Below are positions 1 through 8,890 of a DNA stretch of 64,000 nucleotides, in pieces. Under the pieces are notes generated by a model. That model worked only from the letters and a program-made list of their open reading frames with translations. It made no database searches and was not told the origin of the DNA. Source of the stretch: CANJIV01 sp046330225. GTDB taxonomy: Bacteria; Actinomycetota; Thermoleophilia; Solirubrobacterales; Solirubrobacteraceae. Numbering within the stretch: position 1 is the first letter of the stretch; every line of letters begins with the position of its first letter. The position numbers and the translations under genes are program-made. The stretch is taken from contig JAXLTD010000011.1 of the NCBI GenBank assembly GCA_046330225.1, positions 1-64,000 on the forward strand. Direction: 5' to 3'.

Positions 1-1
1 G

Positions 2-910
2 CCAAGCGGCGTCGGGCGCTACGTCCGATCGCTGCTCCCCGAACTCCAGGCGCTCGCCGGCGTGGAGATCGAGGAGACGGGCCGCCCGCGGGCCAAGCGC
101 CACGATGTCTTCCACGCGCCGTGCATGCGCAACGCGCTCCTGCGCTCGCCGGTCCCGATGGTCGTCACCCTGCACGACCTGATCCCCCTCAAGCGCCGCG
201 GCGAGCTCATGCGCACCGGCCTGGGGATGCGCATGCAGCGCCTCGCCGTGCAGCGGGCCGTGCGCGTGATCGTTCCGAGCGCAGTCGTCGCCGCCGATGC
301 CGCCGAGCGCCTCGACGTTGCGCCCGACCGCATCACCGTGATCCCCGAGGCCGCCGCGGCCGTCCTGCACCAGCGCAGCGACGAGGAGGTCGCCGCCGTC
401 CGGGCCCGCCACCGCCTGCCCGAGCGCTACCTGCTCTGGGTCGGGTCGCTCGAGCGCCACGATCCGCGCAAGCGCGTGGCGGCGATGGCCGACGCGGCGC
501 GCCGGACCCCGCTCGTGCTCGCCGGGCCGGCAGGCCGCTGGGCCCGGGAGCTCGAGGACGTGATCCTGACGGGCGAGGTGTCCGACGACGACCTCGCCGC
601 CATCTACACCGGCGCCCAGGCGCTCGTCTTCCCGAGCGAGGACGAAGGGTTCGGGTTGCCGGCCGTCGAGGCCCTGGCCTGCGGCACGCCGGTCGTGGCC
701 TGCGACATCCCGGCCCTCCGCGAGGTGCTTGGGGACCGCGCGACCTTCGTCCCGGCTGACGACCTCGAGGCGCTCCTGGCCGCCGGCGAGGCGGCGACGC
801 GTCCGGCCCCGCCGCCGCCGGCGTTCACCTGGGCCGACGCGGCGGCGGCCACGCTCGACGTGTACGAGGACGCGGCGAAGCGGCGCACGCCCGCCTCGCC
901 GCGGCACTGA
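2..910 (+). CDS. GT4-family glycosyltransferase, 5' end outside window
   Basis: This is a GT-B fold glycosyltransferase (group 1/GT4) that would transfer a sugar from a nucleotide donor during cell-surface polysaccharide synthesis. The frame is open from base 2, and its first visible residues (SGVGRYVRSLLPEL) are the usual N-terminal acceptor loop of GT4 enzymes, so the true start lies upstream; the GTG at 62 is internal. The C-terminal donor domain shows LLWVGSLERHDPRKR and then PSEDEGFGLPAVEALACGTP, the E-x7-E signature. About 302 residues are visible. It converges on the sugar transferase at 926 with 15 bp between the stops. The acceptor and the sugar cannot be read from sequence. Confidence 0.85.
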   Translation, partial: PSGVGRYVRSLLPELQALAGVEIEETGRPRAKRHDVFHAPCMRNALLRSPVPMVVTLHDLIPLKRRGELMRTGLGMRMQRLAVQRAVRVIVPSAVVAADAAERLDVAPDRITVIPEAAAAVLHQRSDEEVAAVRARHRLPERYLLWVGSLERHDPRKRVAAMADAARRTPLVLAGPAGRWARELEDVILTGEVSDDDLAAIYTGAQALVFPSEDEGFGLPAVEALACGTPVVACDIPALREVLGDRATFVPADDLEALLAAGEAATRPAPPPPAFTWADAAAATLDVYEDAAKRRTPASPRH

Positions 911-925
911 CCGGCCGGCGCGCCG

Positions 926-2449
926 CTAGTACGCCCCGCGCCGCGTGAAGACGGCCGGGATCGTCTTGAGGAGGATCGTGAGGTCCAGCGCGACCGACCA
1001 GCGCTCGAGATAGAGAAAGTCGAGCCGGACGAGGTCGTCGAAGTCGAGGTTGGAGCGGCCCGAGACCTGCCAGAGCCCGGTGACCCCCGGCAGAACCAGG
1101 TAGCGCTTGCGGTGCCAGGGCTCGAGCCGCTCGAAGTCGCGCATCGGCAGCGGGCGGGGACCGACGAGCGACATCTCGCCCCGCAGCACGTTGACGAGCT
1201 GAGGCAGCTCATCGAGGGAGAACCGCCGCAGCAGGCGGCCGACGCCCGTCAGCCGCGGATCGTCCTTGATCTTGAAGAGGGCGCCGTCGGCCTCGTTGGA
1301 CTGCTCGAGCTCGGGCTGGAGCTCCTCGGCCCCCATTCGCATCGTGCGGAACTTCAGGCACGCGAACGGCACGCCGCCGATCCCGGGCCGCACCGACCGG
1401 AAGAGCACGGGGCCGCGGGACGACAGCCGGACGGCGAGCGTGATGACGAGCAGGATCGGGCTGAGGAGGAGCAGGAGGACCGTCGCGCCGACGAGGTCGA
1501 AGGTGCGCTTGAGCGCGAAGTCGATCCCCTCGAACACCGGCGGCTTGAGCTCGAACAGCGGCACCGGCTGGCCCGGGACGAACTCGGCGCTGCCGACGAG
1601 AATCTCCATCGTGGACGGCACGACGCTCACGCGGATCCCCCGGCGGTGGCAGCGGTCCACGAGGTCGACGGCCCGCTCCTGGGGGAAGTCCGGGTCGGCG
1701 ATGATCACCTCGTCGACGGTCTCGTGCTCGAGGACGTCGTCGAGGCGGTCGAGGGTGCCGAGCGAGCGCAGCCCGGCCTGCGGCTGGGGCTCGATGGCCA
1801 GGAAGCCGACCGGCTCGATCGGGGCCGGCCCGGGTCCGGCGAGCGCGCCAGCGACGGCCTCGATGTGGGCGCCAGTGCCGACGATCAGCGCGCGGCGCCG
1901 ATAGCCGGCCGCCCGCAGCAGGGCGCCGCTGGCCCGGTCGAACACGAGCCGGCCGGTCCCGATGTAGACGATCGCCAGGCCGAGCGACGAGTAGAAGAGG
2001 TAGTAGGTCGAGAACTGCTCGCCGCTGACGACGGCGAAGATGAGCGCGACGACCGTGACCTGAAAGAGCGACGTGACGATCCGCGCGAAGCCGGGGCGGC
2101 GCGGGCGGTCCGCGTAGAGGCCCGACCGGGCGAAGAGCAGCGCGGTGACCAGGTAGGCGAACGGGAAGATCCGGTTCGTGCCGCTCACCACGGCGTCGAA
2201 GGCAAACCCGTGGCGCACCGCAGCCTTGAGCGCCAGCGCGGTGAAGATCGCCAGGTAGACGCCCGCGAAGTCGATCGCCATGAGGATGAGCACGCGCAGC
2301 AGGCGCCGCAGCGTCTCGAGGCGCAGGAAGAACGACAGGACGGGCGGGCGCTTGCGGCGGACGTCCTGGGCCGGGAGGTCGATCAGCTCCAGCGGCTGGC
2401 CGGTCCGGGTCCGGGCCGTGCGCCGCTGCGGTTCGGGGGGTCCGCTCAT
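926..2449 (-). CDS. polyprenyl-phosphate sugar-1-phosphate transferase (exopolysaccharide initiation)
   Basis: A membrane enzyme of the bacterial sugar transferase family (WbaP/CpsE-like), which loads the first sugar-1-phosphate onto undecaprenyl phosphate to begin an exopolysaccharide repeat. At 507 aa it has several N-terminal membrane segments, a nucleotide-binding-like middle region, a further hydrophobic hairpin (LVGATVLLLLLSPILLVI), then the catalytic core with KFRTM and DELPQLVNVLRGEMSLVGPR. The frame is open further upstream, but I start at the ATG at 2449 because GAGGTGGTGGAG lies directly before it and the N-terminus then fits the family. It sits 89 bp downstream of the UDP-glucuronate decarboxylase on the same strand. 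Confidence 0.9.
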   Translation of the reverse strand: MSGPPEPQRRTARTRTGQPLELIDLPAQDVRRKRPPVLSFFLRLETLRRLLRVLILMAIDFAGVYLAIFTALALKAAVRHGFAFDAVVSGTNRIFPFAYLVTALLFARSGLYADRPRRPGFARIVTSLFQVTVVALIFAVVSGEQFSTYYLFYSSLGLAIVYIGTGRLVFDRASGALLRAAGYRRRALIVGTGAHIEAVAGALAGPGPAPIEPVGFLAIEPQPQAGLRSLGTLDRLDDVLEHETVDEVIIADPDFPQERAVDLVDRCHRRGIRVSVVPSTMEILVGSAEFVPGQPVPLFELKPPVFEGIDFALKRTFDLVGATVLLLLLSPILLVITLAVRLSSRGPVLFRSVRPGIGGVPFACLKFRTMRMGAEELQPELEQSNEADGALFKIKDDPRLTGVGRLLRRFSLDELPQLVNVLRGEMSLVGPRPLPMRDFERLEPWHRKRYLVLPGVTGLWQVSGRSNLDFDDLVRLDFLYLERWSVALDLTILLKTIPAVFTRRGAY

Positions 2450-2538
2450 CTCCACCACCTCTGCAAACGTCCGCGCGGCGCGGAGGTTTCGCACCAAGTT
2501 CGGGCCGGGCGGGCCACCACGGCCAGGCGCACCCGCAT

Positions 2539-3480
2539 CTAGCGTCCGATCAGTGCGTCGGGTCCCGCCAGCTCGAGCGTGCGGGCGAGGCCGTCGCGCA
2601 GCGCCACCGCGGGCTCCCACCCGAGCAGCTCGCGGGCCCGCGAGATGTCGGGCCGGCGGACCTGCGGGTCGTCGGTGGGCAGCGCCTCGTAGACGATCTC
2701 CGAGCCCGAGCCGGTGACCTCGATGACGGTCTCGGCAAGCTGGAGCAGCGTGAACTCGTCCGGATTGCCGATGTTGACCGGCAGGTGCTCGCCCGACTCC
2801 GCCAGGGCGATGAGGCCCCGGATGAGATCGTCGACGAAGCAGAACGAGCGGGTCTGCGAGCCGTCGCCGAACACGGTGATCGGGCGGTCCTGGAGGGCCT
2901 GGCGCAGGAACGTGGGGATCGCCCGGCCGTCCCGCGGCCGCATCCGCGGGCCGTAGGTGTTGAAGATGCGCACGATCGCCGTGTCAAGGCCCTGCTGGCG
3001 GTGGTAGGCCATCGTCAAGGCCTCGGCGTAGCGCTTGGCCTCGTCGTAGACGCCGCGCGGCCCGATCGGATTCACGTGGCCCCAGTAGTCCTCGGCCTGG
3101 GGATGGACCTGCGGGTCGCCGTAGACCTCGCTCGTCGAGGCGATGAGGAAGCGGGCCCGGTGGCGCTTGGCCAGCCCAAGTGCGTGGTGGGTGCCGTGCG
3201 AGCCGACCTTGAGGGTGTGGAGCGGCAGCCGCAGGTAGTCGATCGGCGACGCGGGCGAGGCGAGGTGGTAGACGAAGTCGACCGGCTCGTCGACGTGGAA
3301 CGGCTCGATGATGTCGACGTTGCGGTGGACGAACTCCGGCACGCGGATGTGCTCGATGTTCGCGAGCGACCCGGTCTCGAGGTTGTCGACGCAGATGACC
3401 CGGTGCCCGCGACGCAGCAGCTCGTCGCACAAGTGCGAGCCCAGGAAGCCGGCTCCGCCGGTGACCAGTGAGGTTGGCAT
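2539..3480 (-). CDS. NAD-dependent epimerase/dehydratase, UDP-glucuronate decarboxylase type
   Basis: An extended short-chain dehydrogenase (313 aa) most like UDP-glucuronate decarboxylase (UXS), which converts UDP-glucuronate to UDP-xylose. It starts MPTSLVTGGAGFLGSHLCDE with the Rossmann GxxGFxG motif, and the catalytic YxxxK is in GVYDEAKRYAEAL. The residues around STSEVYGDPQVHPQ and GPRMRPRDGRAIPTF match the UXS pattern. The ATG at 3480 places the nucleotide-binding motif at the very N-terminus. With the neighbouring glycosyltransferase and sugar transferase it suggests a surface polysaccharide containing xylose or a related sugar; the exact product is inference. Confidence 0.85.
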   Translation of the reverse strand: MPTSLVTGGAGFLGSHLCDELLRRGHRVICVDNLETGSLANIEHIRVPEFVHRNVDIIEPFHVDEPVDFVYHLASPASPIDYLRLPLHTLKVGSHGTHHALGLAKRHRARFLIASTSEVYGDPQVHPQAEDYWGHVNPIGPRGVYDEAKRYAEALTMAYHRQQGLDTAIVRIFNTYGPRMRPRDGRAIPTFLRQALQDRPITVFGDGSQTRSFCFVDDLIRGLIALAESGEHLPVNIGNPDEFTLLQLAETVIEVTGSGSEIVYEALPTDDPQVRRPDISRARELLGWEPAVALRDGLARTLELAGPDALIGR

Positions 3481-3491
3481 CGTGAGGGAGG

Positions 3492-4235
3492 CTAGCGTCC
3501 GCCCGCCTGCCGGCGCGGGCCGCGCCGTGCGACGAACGCCCGGTGCCCGGGGGCAAACGGCGCCCCGGCGTACCCCCGCAGCACGCGGGCCCGGAAGCCG
3601 GCGGCACGCAGGGCCGCCGCCGCCGGGCCGGCGGCCTGGAGCTGCTGGCGGTGCACGGAGTCCTCGCGCCGGTAGGCCCCGCGGCGCGCCACGAAGGTCG
3701 TCATGCGCCGTTCCAGCGTCCCTGCCCGCGGATCCTCGCTCGTCTCCACGAGGATCGCCCAGTCCTCCCCGGTGGCGAACGAGCGCGCCGTCCCCCCGGG
3801 GACCCGCCCCGGACCGGCGAGGTCGAAGAGGAAGAGGCCGCCGGGCCGCAGCGCCGCGTGAACCCGCGCGAAGATGCGCTGCAGCCGCCGGCCCGACTGG
3901 TCCCCGGCGGTCGCGTAGTTGAGGACCTCGCCGATCGCCAGCACCGCGTCGCACCGGGGCAGCCGCGCCCCGGCGGCGGTCCCCGCCTCGAACCGGGCGC
4001 CCGGCACGCGCTCCCGGGCGAGGGCGAGCATCGCCGGCGCCGGGTCGTAGCCGAGCACGTCGTGGCCCGCGGCGGCAAGGCGCGCCGCCGTGAGCCCGCT
4101 CCCGCACCCCAGCTCGACCACGGTGGCCGGCGCCGCCGGGGCGAGGGCCGCCAGCGCGAAATCCGCCGCGGCGCTGGCGAGCTGCCCGAACCCGTCGTCG
4201 TGGATGAAGGCGAGATCCGGCCCGTAGTCGTTCAT
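3492..4235 (-). CDS. class I SAM-dependent methyltransferase
   Basis: A 247-aa Rossmann-fold methyltransferase. Motif I is VVELGCGSGLTAARLAAAGH near residue 40, followed by the acidic GYDPAPAMLALAR and the post-I CDAVLAIGEVLNY; the middle has RPGGLFLFDLAGPG. The substrate is not recognisable. The start ATG at 4235 lies back to back with the ferritin gene, with 66 bp between them holding both promoters. Its stop is 11 bp from the start of the UXS-type gene on the same strand, so the two may be cotranscribed with the polysaccharide genes, although a small-molecule role is equally possible. Confidence 0.8.
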   Translation of the reverse strand: MNDYGPDLAFIHDDGFGQLASAAADFALAALAPAAPATVVELGCGSGLTAARLAAAGHDVLGYDPAPAMLALARERVPGARFEAGTAAGARLPRCDAVLAIGEVLNYATAGDQSGRRLQRIFARVHAALRPGGLFLFDLAGPGRVPGGTARSFATGEDWAILVETSEDPRAGTLERRMTTFVARRGAYRREDSVHRQQLQAAGPAAAALRAAGFRARVLRGYAGAPFAPGHRAFVARRGPRRQAGGR

Positions 4236-4301
4236 GCCGGAACGGTACGCAGGCGTCCGGCTCGCATACCCTTCGGTGACCGTCCCGATCCGAGGAGACC
4301 G

Positions 4302-4832
4302 ATGCCCGCCAGCCACTTCGTCGAGAAGCTCACCGAGCAGATCGGCCACGAGTTCGCCGCCTCGCAGCAGTACATCGCCTGCGCCGTCCACTACGACGAC
4401 GAGACGCTGCCCCAGCTGGCCGCGTTCTTCTACCGCCAGGCGGTCGAGGAGCGCAACCACGCGATGATGATGGTCCAGTACCTCCTCGACGCCGGCGAGC
4501 CCGCAACGATCCCGGGGGTGGAGGCGCCGCAGACCGATTTCGCCGACGTCACGGCCCCGGTCGCGCTCGCCCTCGAGCAGGAGAAGCGGGTGAGCGCCCA
4601 GGTCGGCGAGCTCGCCCGCCTGGCCCGCGACGGCGGCGACTACGCCGGCGAGCAGTTCATGCAGTGGTTCATCAAGGAGCAGGTCGAGGAGGTGTCCTCG
4701 ATGTCGGCCCTCCTCACGGTCGTCAAGCGGTCGAAGGACCGCCCGATGGACATCGAGGACTACCTGGCCCGCGAAGGCGGCGCCGAGGCCGCCGACCCGA
4801 CCGCGCCCGCCGCGGCCGGCGGGGCTCTCTAG
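4302..4832 (+). CDS. non-haem ferritin
   Basis: Iron-storage ferritin (176 aa, close to the roughly 180 aa of actinobacterial BfrB). The four-helix di-iron signature is visible: EQIGHEFAASQQY on helix A, QAVEERNHAMMMVQY (E-x2-H) on helix B, and FIKEQVEEVSSM on helix D. It oxidises Fe(II) at the ferroxidase centre and stores the mineral in a 24-subunit shell. A clear Shine-Dalgarno sequence (GAGGAG) precedes the ATG at 4302. The gene ends 4 bp before the GTG of the L-2-hydroxyglutarate oxidase gene, so the two are probably one transcript. The last 15 residues are Ala/Pro-rich and outside the fold. Confidence 0.92.
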   Translation: MPASHFVEKLTEQIGHEFAASQQYIACAVHYDDETLPQLAAFFYRQAVEERNHAMMMVQYLLDAGEPATIPGVEAPQTDFADVTAPVALALEQEKRVSAQVGELARLARDGGDYAGEQFMQWFIKEQVEEVSSMSALLTVVKRSKDRPMDIEDYLAREGGAEAADPTAPAAAGGAL

Positions 4833-4836
4833 TGTC

Positions 4837-6078
4837 GTGAGCCCCGGCGGCGGCCCGGACCGCCGCGCCGCCGTCCCGCCGGCGGCCGCGGACGTCGCCG
4901 TCGTCGGGGCCGGGATCGTCGGCCTCGCCGCCGCCCGGGCGCTCCAGGCCCGCCGCCCGGGCCGCCGGATCGCGGTCCTCGAGGCCGCGCCGGCCGTCGC
5001 CGCCCATCAGACGAGCCACAACAGCGGCGTCATCCACGCCGGGATCTACTACGCGCCCGGGTCGCTCAAGGCCCGCCTGTGCGTGGAGGGTGCCAGGCGG
5101 CTGTACGAGTTCTGCGACGGGGCCGGGATCCCGGCGCGGCGGTCCGGGAAGCTGATCGTCGCCACGCGGCCCGAGGAGCTGGCGGCGCTCGACGAGCTCG
5201 AGCGGCGGGGCCGGGCCAACGCCGTGCCCGGCCTGCGCCGCCTCGCAGCCGGCGACATCCCCGCGATCGAGCCGCACACGCGGGGCCTGGGAGCGCTGCA
5301 CTCCCCGGCGACCGGCGTCGTGGACTTCCGGCTCGTCGCCGAGGCCTTCGCCCGGGAACTCGAAGCGCAGGGCGCGACGGTGGCGACAGCCTGCCCGGTC
5401 ACCTCGATCACGGCGGTCCGCGGCGGGTCGCGCATCGTGCACGCCCGCGGCGTGACGGACGCGGCCCGTGTCGTCACCTGCGCGGGCGCGTGGTCGGACC
5501 GGCTCGCCGTGGCCGCCGGTGCGCCGCCCGACCCGCGGATCGTGCCCTTCCGCGGCGCCTACCTCGCGGTCCCGCCGCCGGCCGACGCCCTCGTGCGCTC
5601 GATGATCTACCCCGTCCCCGACCCGTCGCTCCCGTTCCTGGGGATCCACCTCACGCGCCACGCGGACGGGACGGTGACCGCCGGGCCCTCGGCGCTCCCC
5701 GTCGGCGACCCGCTCGCCTACCGGCTCGGGGCCGTGCGCCCGCGCGAGCTGCTGCGCGCGCTGTCGTGGCCCGGGACGCCGCGGCTGGTGGGGCGCCACT
5801 GGCGGGCCGCGCTCGATGAGGTGCGGCTGGCGGCCAGCCGCCGCGCGTTCGCCGCCGCGGCGGCCCGCTTCGTGCCTGAGCTGGAGGGCGTGGCGCTGGA
5901 GTTCGCCTTCGCCGGCGTGCGGGCCCAGGCGCTCGGGCGCGACGGCACGCTCGTGGACGACTTCGTCGTGTCGGAGGCCGGCGGCGCGGTCCACGTGCGC
6001 AACGCGCCGTCGCCGGCCGCCACCGCCGCGCTGGCGATCGGCGACCTCATCGCCGACCGCGTCGAGGCGGCGGCGTAG
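4837..6078 (+). CDS. lhgO: L-2-hydroxyglutarate oxidase-like FAD oxidoreductase
   Basis: A flavoprotein of the DAO family, 413 aa, closest in motif pattern to LhgO, which oxidises L-2-hydroxyglutarate to 2-oxoglutarate with electrons passed to quinone or oxygen. The FAD dinucleotide fold is VAVVGAGIVGLAAARALQ near residue 20, followed by the diagnostic HQTSHNSGVIHAGIYY. The GTG at 4837, four bases after the ferritin stop, leaves about 20 disordered residues before the FAD motif. The C-terminus ends in IGDLIADRVEAAA, as in LhgO. Downstream is one copy of the intergenic palindrome (6126-6162), and the next gene is convergent. Other DAO-family substrates cannot be excluded. Confidence 0.85.
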   Translation: MSPGGGPDRRAAVPPAAADVAVVGAGIVGLAAARALQARRPGRRIAVLEAAPAVAAHQTSHNSGVIHAGIYYAPGSLKARLCVEGARRLYEFCDGAGIPARRSGKLIVATRPEELAALDELERRGRANAVPGLRRLAAGDIPAIEPHTRGLGALHSPATGVVDFRLVAEAFARELEAQGATVATACPVTSITAVRGGSRIVHARGVTDAARVVTCAGAWSDRLAVAAGAPPDPRIVPFRGAYLAVPPPADALVRSMIYPVPDPSLPFLGIHLTRHADGTVTAGPSALPVGDPLAYRLGAVRPRELLRALSWPGTPRLVGRHWRAALDEVRLAASRRAFAAAAARFVPELEGVALEFAFAGVRAQALGRDGTLVDDFVVSEAGGAVHVRNAPSPAATAALAIGDLIADRVEAAA

Positions 6079-6125
6079 CCGCCGACGCGAGCCGCCAACG
6101 CGAGCCCCCCTCGGGCCGCGAACTG

Positions 6126-6162
6126 GCGCACCTCAGCCACCGAATCGGTGGCGCAGGTGCGC
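6126..6162. repeat. intergenic palindrome, copy 1 (single)
   Basis: The inner stem is GCCACCG (6136-6142) with CGGTGGC (6146-6152) around an AAT loop, and the outer stem GCGCACCT/AGGTGCGC is perfect over 8 bp. The right flank continues GCAAGAACGC, the reverse complement of the left flank of the copies near 20.9 kb. It lies between convergent genes ending at 6078 and 6233. Confidence 0.9.
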
Positions 6163-6232
6163 AAGAACGCCTGGCGGTTCCGGCGCGGCGCCGGGCGCCG
6201 GGCGCCGTCCCGTCAGCGGCTCGCCCCAGCCC

Positions 6233-6949
6233 TCAGGCCGCAGCGGCCTTCAGGTCCGCGGCAGCAAACCCGACCGAGAACGAGCGGCACCAGATCAGCG
6301 CCGTGTCGTAGCGGCGCGCGGCGCCCGCGGGCACCCGATAGCGCTGGTTGCCGCGGTTGCCCTTCAGCCCGCCGAGATCGACGAACTTCGAGGCCGAGGC
6401 GTCGGTGGCGAGGTAGACGCGCAGGTCGGGGCCGGAGTCCGTCATGAGGCGGCGGAACTGCAGGACCGTGCCGCCGCCGGGCAGCGAGACGAGTTCCGCG
6501 CGCCCGCTGCTTGCGTGCTCGAGGCTGCGGAAGGATCCCGCCGCCAGGAGCCGCGGGCCGGCGGGCGCCGCCGGCCGTGCGTCCGGGGCGGGCGCGTTCG
6601 CCGCCGGGGCGGCGGGCGCCGCGGCGGGCACCAGTGCCTCGTCGACGGTCGTGTCGCGGAGGGAGAGCGCCCACCAGGCGCCGATGCCCCCGGCGGCGAC
6701 GACGACCGCCGTGCGAGTCGCGACGCGCAGGTCGGTCCGCCCCTTGACGAGCTTGCCGATCCCGAAGCCCAGGCCGCCGAGCCAGAGGAACGCGAGCACG
6801 ATCTTCGCCGTCTCCCCGCCCGGGAGCAGCTGGCCCACGACGAGCACCGTGCTGCCGACCAGCGCCGCCGCGAGCGCCGCGGCGAGCAGCACCCGGGCGC
6901 CGACCGGAAGCGGGCGGCGCGGCGCGGGGCTCGAGGCGGCAGCCGGCAC
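6233..6949 (-). CDS. membrane-anchored DM13 domain protein
   Basis: A 238-aa protein with three predicted membrane segments in the first 100 residues, then an Ala/Pro linker (about 105-135), then a DM13 domain. DM13 features seen are GSFRSLEHASSGRAELV, the GPDLRVYLATD strand, LGGLKGNRGNQRYRVP and the closing cysteine in ALIWCRSFSVGFAAADL. DM13 domains are extracytoplasmic and proposed to take part in redox or hydroxylation chemistry; the role here is unknown. It starts at a GTG (6949), 10 bp after the stop of the small membrane protein at 6960, which shares its GKLVKxRxDLR segment, so the two form an operon. Confidence 0.75.
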   Translation of the reverse strand: MPAAASSPAPRRPLPVGARVLLAAALAAALVGSTVLVVGQLLPGGETAKIVLAFLWLGGLGFGIGKLVKGRTDLRVATRTAVVVAAGGIGAWWALSLRDTTVDEALVPAAAPAAPAANAPAPDARPAAPAGPRLLAAGSFRSLEHASSGRAELVSLPGGGTVLQFRRLMTDSGPDLRVYLATDASASKFVDLGGLKGNRGNQRYRVPAGAARRYDTALIWCRSFSVGFAAADLKAAAA

Positions 6950-6959
6950 CAGCTCGGCC

Positions 6960-7241
6960 TCAGACGAGGTACCCGATCGCCACGGCGCTGGCCGAGGCGA
7001 CGAGCCCGGCGCGCACGAACGGGCGCAGGTCGGGCCGGTGCTTGACGAGCTTGCCGAGGATGAACCCGCCGGCCACGAACCAGGCGATGACCAGGCCCTC
7101 CTGGGCGACCGTGCGGCCCGGCACCGCCGCGGCGATGAGGAATGCGCCGCCCGCGAGCGCCGCCGCGGCGGCCAGGCCGGCGAGGACGCGGATGGCCAGG
7201 GGAGCGGCGGGGGCGGCGGGGGCAGCGGCGGCGTGGGTCAT
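6960..7241 (-). CDS. small membrane protein related to the DM13 protein's membrane region
   Basis: A 93-aa hydrophobic protein with about three membrane segments. Its ILGKLVKHRPDLRPFVRAG matches the IGKLVKGRTDLRVATRTA segment of the next gene, so it appears to be a paralogue of that protein's membrane part without the DM13 domain. I place the start at the ATG at 7241, with CAGGAT ending 7 nt upstream (a leaderless arrangement), rather than at the longer open frame from 7277. No function is recognised; pairing with the DM13 protein suggests a two-component membrane assembly. Confidence 0.6.
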   Translation of the reverse strand: MTHAAAAPAAPAAPLAIRVLAGLAAAAALAGGAFLIAAAVPGRTVAQEGLVIAWFVAGGFILGKLVKHRPDLRPFVRAGLVASASAVAIGYLV

Positions 7242-7342
7242 GCGGTCGATCCTGGGGAACGGCGGGGGCGAGATCAAGGGCCCGGGCCCCGGGTTTCGCG
7301 GCCCGTAAGGACCCTGTCCCCGCCGGTCGCGAGACGTAACAG

Positions 7343-8890
7343 TCAGCCGTCGGCGCGGTGGCGCCGGCGCAGGACTCGCGCCTCGCCGGTGCGGCGCGTG
7401 AGCTTCTCGTCGTCGAAGCGCTCGAGGAACGCCTGGGCGTACAGGCGGCTCGTCCCGAGCTCGTCGCGCAGCTGCGCCAGCGTGATCGACCCGTCCGCGT
7501 GCAGCCGCGCGGTCACCACGGCACGAACGGCCGCGAGTGCCTCGGCGTGGACGTGGCGGCCCCGCCCGAGCCGAACGGCGCGGCCGGCGGCCCGCAGCGC
7601 GGCGAGATCGGCGGCGGTGGCGCCGAGGTCCGCGTCCGGCGGCGGCTCGCGCCCGGCGGCGCGCAGCCGGGCCTCGGCGGCCAGCGCCTCGGGGCCGAGC
7701 TCGGGCGCCGCGGCGGGGGCTGGCGCCGCGGGCGCCGCGTCAGGCGATGCGGCCTCCGGCTCCCCGCGGGCCAGGCGCTCCAGCCGCGCGAGCTCGTCGC
7801 GCGTGGGCCCGTGCTTGCGGGCCGCCGGGTCGATGACCGTCCCGCCGCCAAGGGTGTCCGGCGGCGCCACCTGGCGCACCACGAGCCGGTCGCCCGCCGC
7901 GGCCAGGAGCGGGCGCTCGAGCCGCAGCTGCCAGAAGCGGCCGCCCAGCGGAACGGCCCGGCCGGGGGCTTCGCGCGTGCCGTGGTGGGCGTGGACCCGG
8001 GCGCCGTGATCGAGGCGATCCCGCGCCTCCGGGGCCAGCTCGAGCGCCACGTCGAGCACGTAGGACGGGGACGTGCCCGGCGCCCCGGCGCCCGCAACCA
8101 CGTCCCCGCGGCGCACGTCGCGCACCTCGACGCCCGCGAGGTTGAGCGCGACGCGCTGGCCGGCGACCGCCCGCTCGACGGCCACGTCGTGGACCTGCAC
8201 CCCCCGGATCCGGGCCCGCCGGCCGGCCGGGAGGATCTCGACCGTGTCCCCCCGGCCCGCGCTTCCGGCCCAGAGCGTCCCGGTGACCACCGTGCCCGCG
8301 CCCCGCACGCTGAACGCGCGGTCGACGTGGAGCCGGGGGGCGCTGCCAGCGGCGGCGTCCGCGGCCCGGCCGGGCAGCCGAGCAGCCATCCGGTCCAGCG
8401 CCGCCCGCAGCTCGGCGATGCCCGCGCCGGTGCGAGCCGACACGGGGACCCCCTCGGCGCCGGGGAAGAGCTCGGCAGCCTCCGCGAGCGCGGCGCCGGG
8501 CTCCGCGACGTCGCACTTCGTGATCGCCACGACGCCGTCAGCCACGCCAAGCCCGGCGAGCACCGCCGCGTGCTCGCGCGTCTGGGGCATCACGCCGTCG
8601 TCGGCGGCGATGACCATGAGGAAGCAGTCGATGCCCGTCGCCCCGGCGACCATGGTGCGGACGAAGCGCTCATGCCCCGGCACGTCGACGACCGACAGGC
8701 GCCGCCCGGACGGCAGGACGAGGGGGGCGAAGCCCAGCTCGATCGAGATGCCGCGCGACCGCTCCTCCGGGAGCCGGTCGGTGTTCACACCGGTGAGCAC
8801 CTCGACGAGCACGGTCTTCCCGTGGTCGATGTGCCCCGCAGTCCCCAGCGTGAGGGGGGGCCGGGTCGGCGCGGCGGGGGCGCTGGCCAT
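7343..8890 (-). CDS. selB: selenocysteine-specific elongation factor SelB
   Basis: SelB (515 aa) carries selenocysteyl-tRNA(Sec) to UGA codons marked by a SECIS hairpin. The GTPase domain begins LGTAGHIDHGKTVLVE (P-loop) and has GISIELGF, DVPGHERFVRTMVAG and AITKCD. EF-Tu-like barrels follow, then C-terminal winged helices that normally bind SECIS RNA. E. coli SelB is about 614 aa, so this one has shortened or fewer C-terminal modules. Its ATG overlaps the selA stop (TGATG at 8892-8888), so the two are translationally coupled. No selD or tRNA-Sec is visible in the window, so the rest of the pathway must be elsewhere. Confidence 0.93.
   Translation of the reverse strand: MASAPAAPTRPPLTLGTAGHIDHGKTVLVEVLTGVNTDRLPEERSRGISIELGFAPLVLPSGRRLSVVDVPGHERFVRTMVAGATGIDCFLMVIAADDGVMPQTREHAAVLAGLGVADGVVAITKCDVAEPGAALAEAAELFPGAEGVPVSARTGAGIAELRAALDRMAARLPGRAADAAAGSAPRLHVDRAFSVRGAGTVVTGTLWAGSAGRGDTVEILPAGRRARIRGVQVHDVAVERAVAGQRVALNLAGVEVRDVRRGDVVAGAGAPGTSPSYVLDVALELAPEARDRLDHGARVHAHHGTREAPGRAVPLGGRFWQLRLERPLLAAAGDRLVVRQVAPPDTLGGGTVIDPAARKHGPTRDELARLERLARGEPEAASPDAAPAAPAPAAAPELGPEALAAEARLRAAGREPPPDADLGATAADLAALRAAGRAVRLGRGRHVHAEALAAVRAVVTARLHADGSITLAQLRDELGTSRLYAQAFLERFDDEKLTRRTGEARVLRRRHRADG

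Noticed and set aside
7278..7342. tRNA-Sec near selB
   Set aside because: The only gap beside the operon is 65 bp and has no cloverleaf; tRNA-Sec needs about 95 nt.
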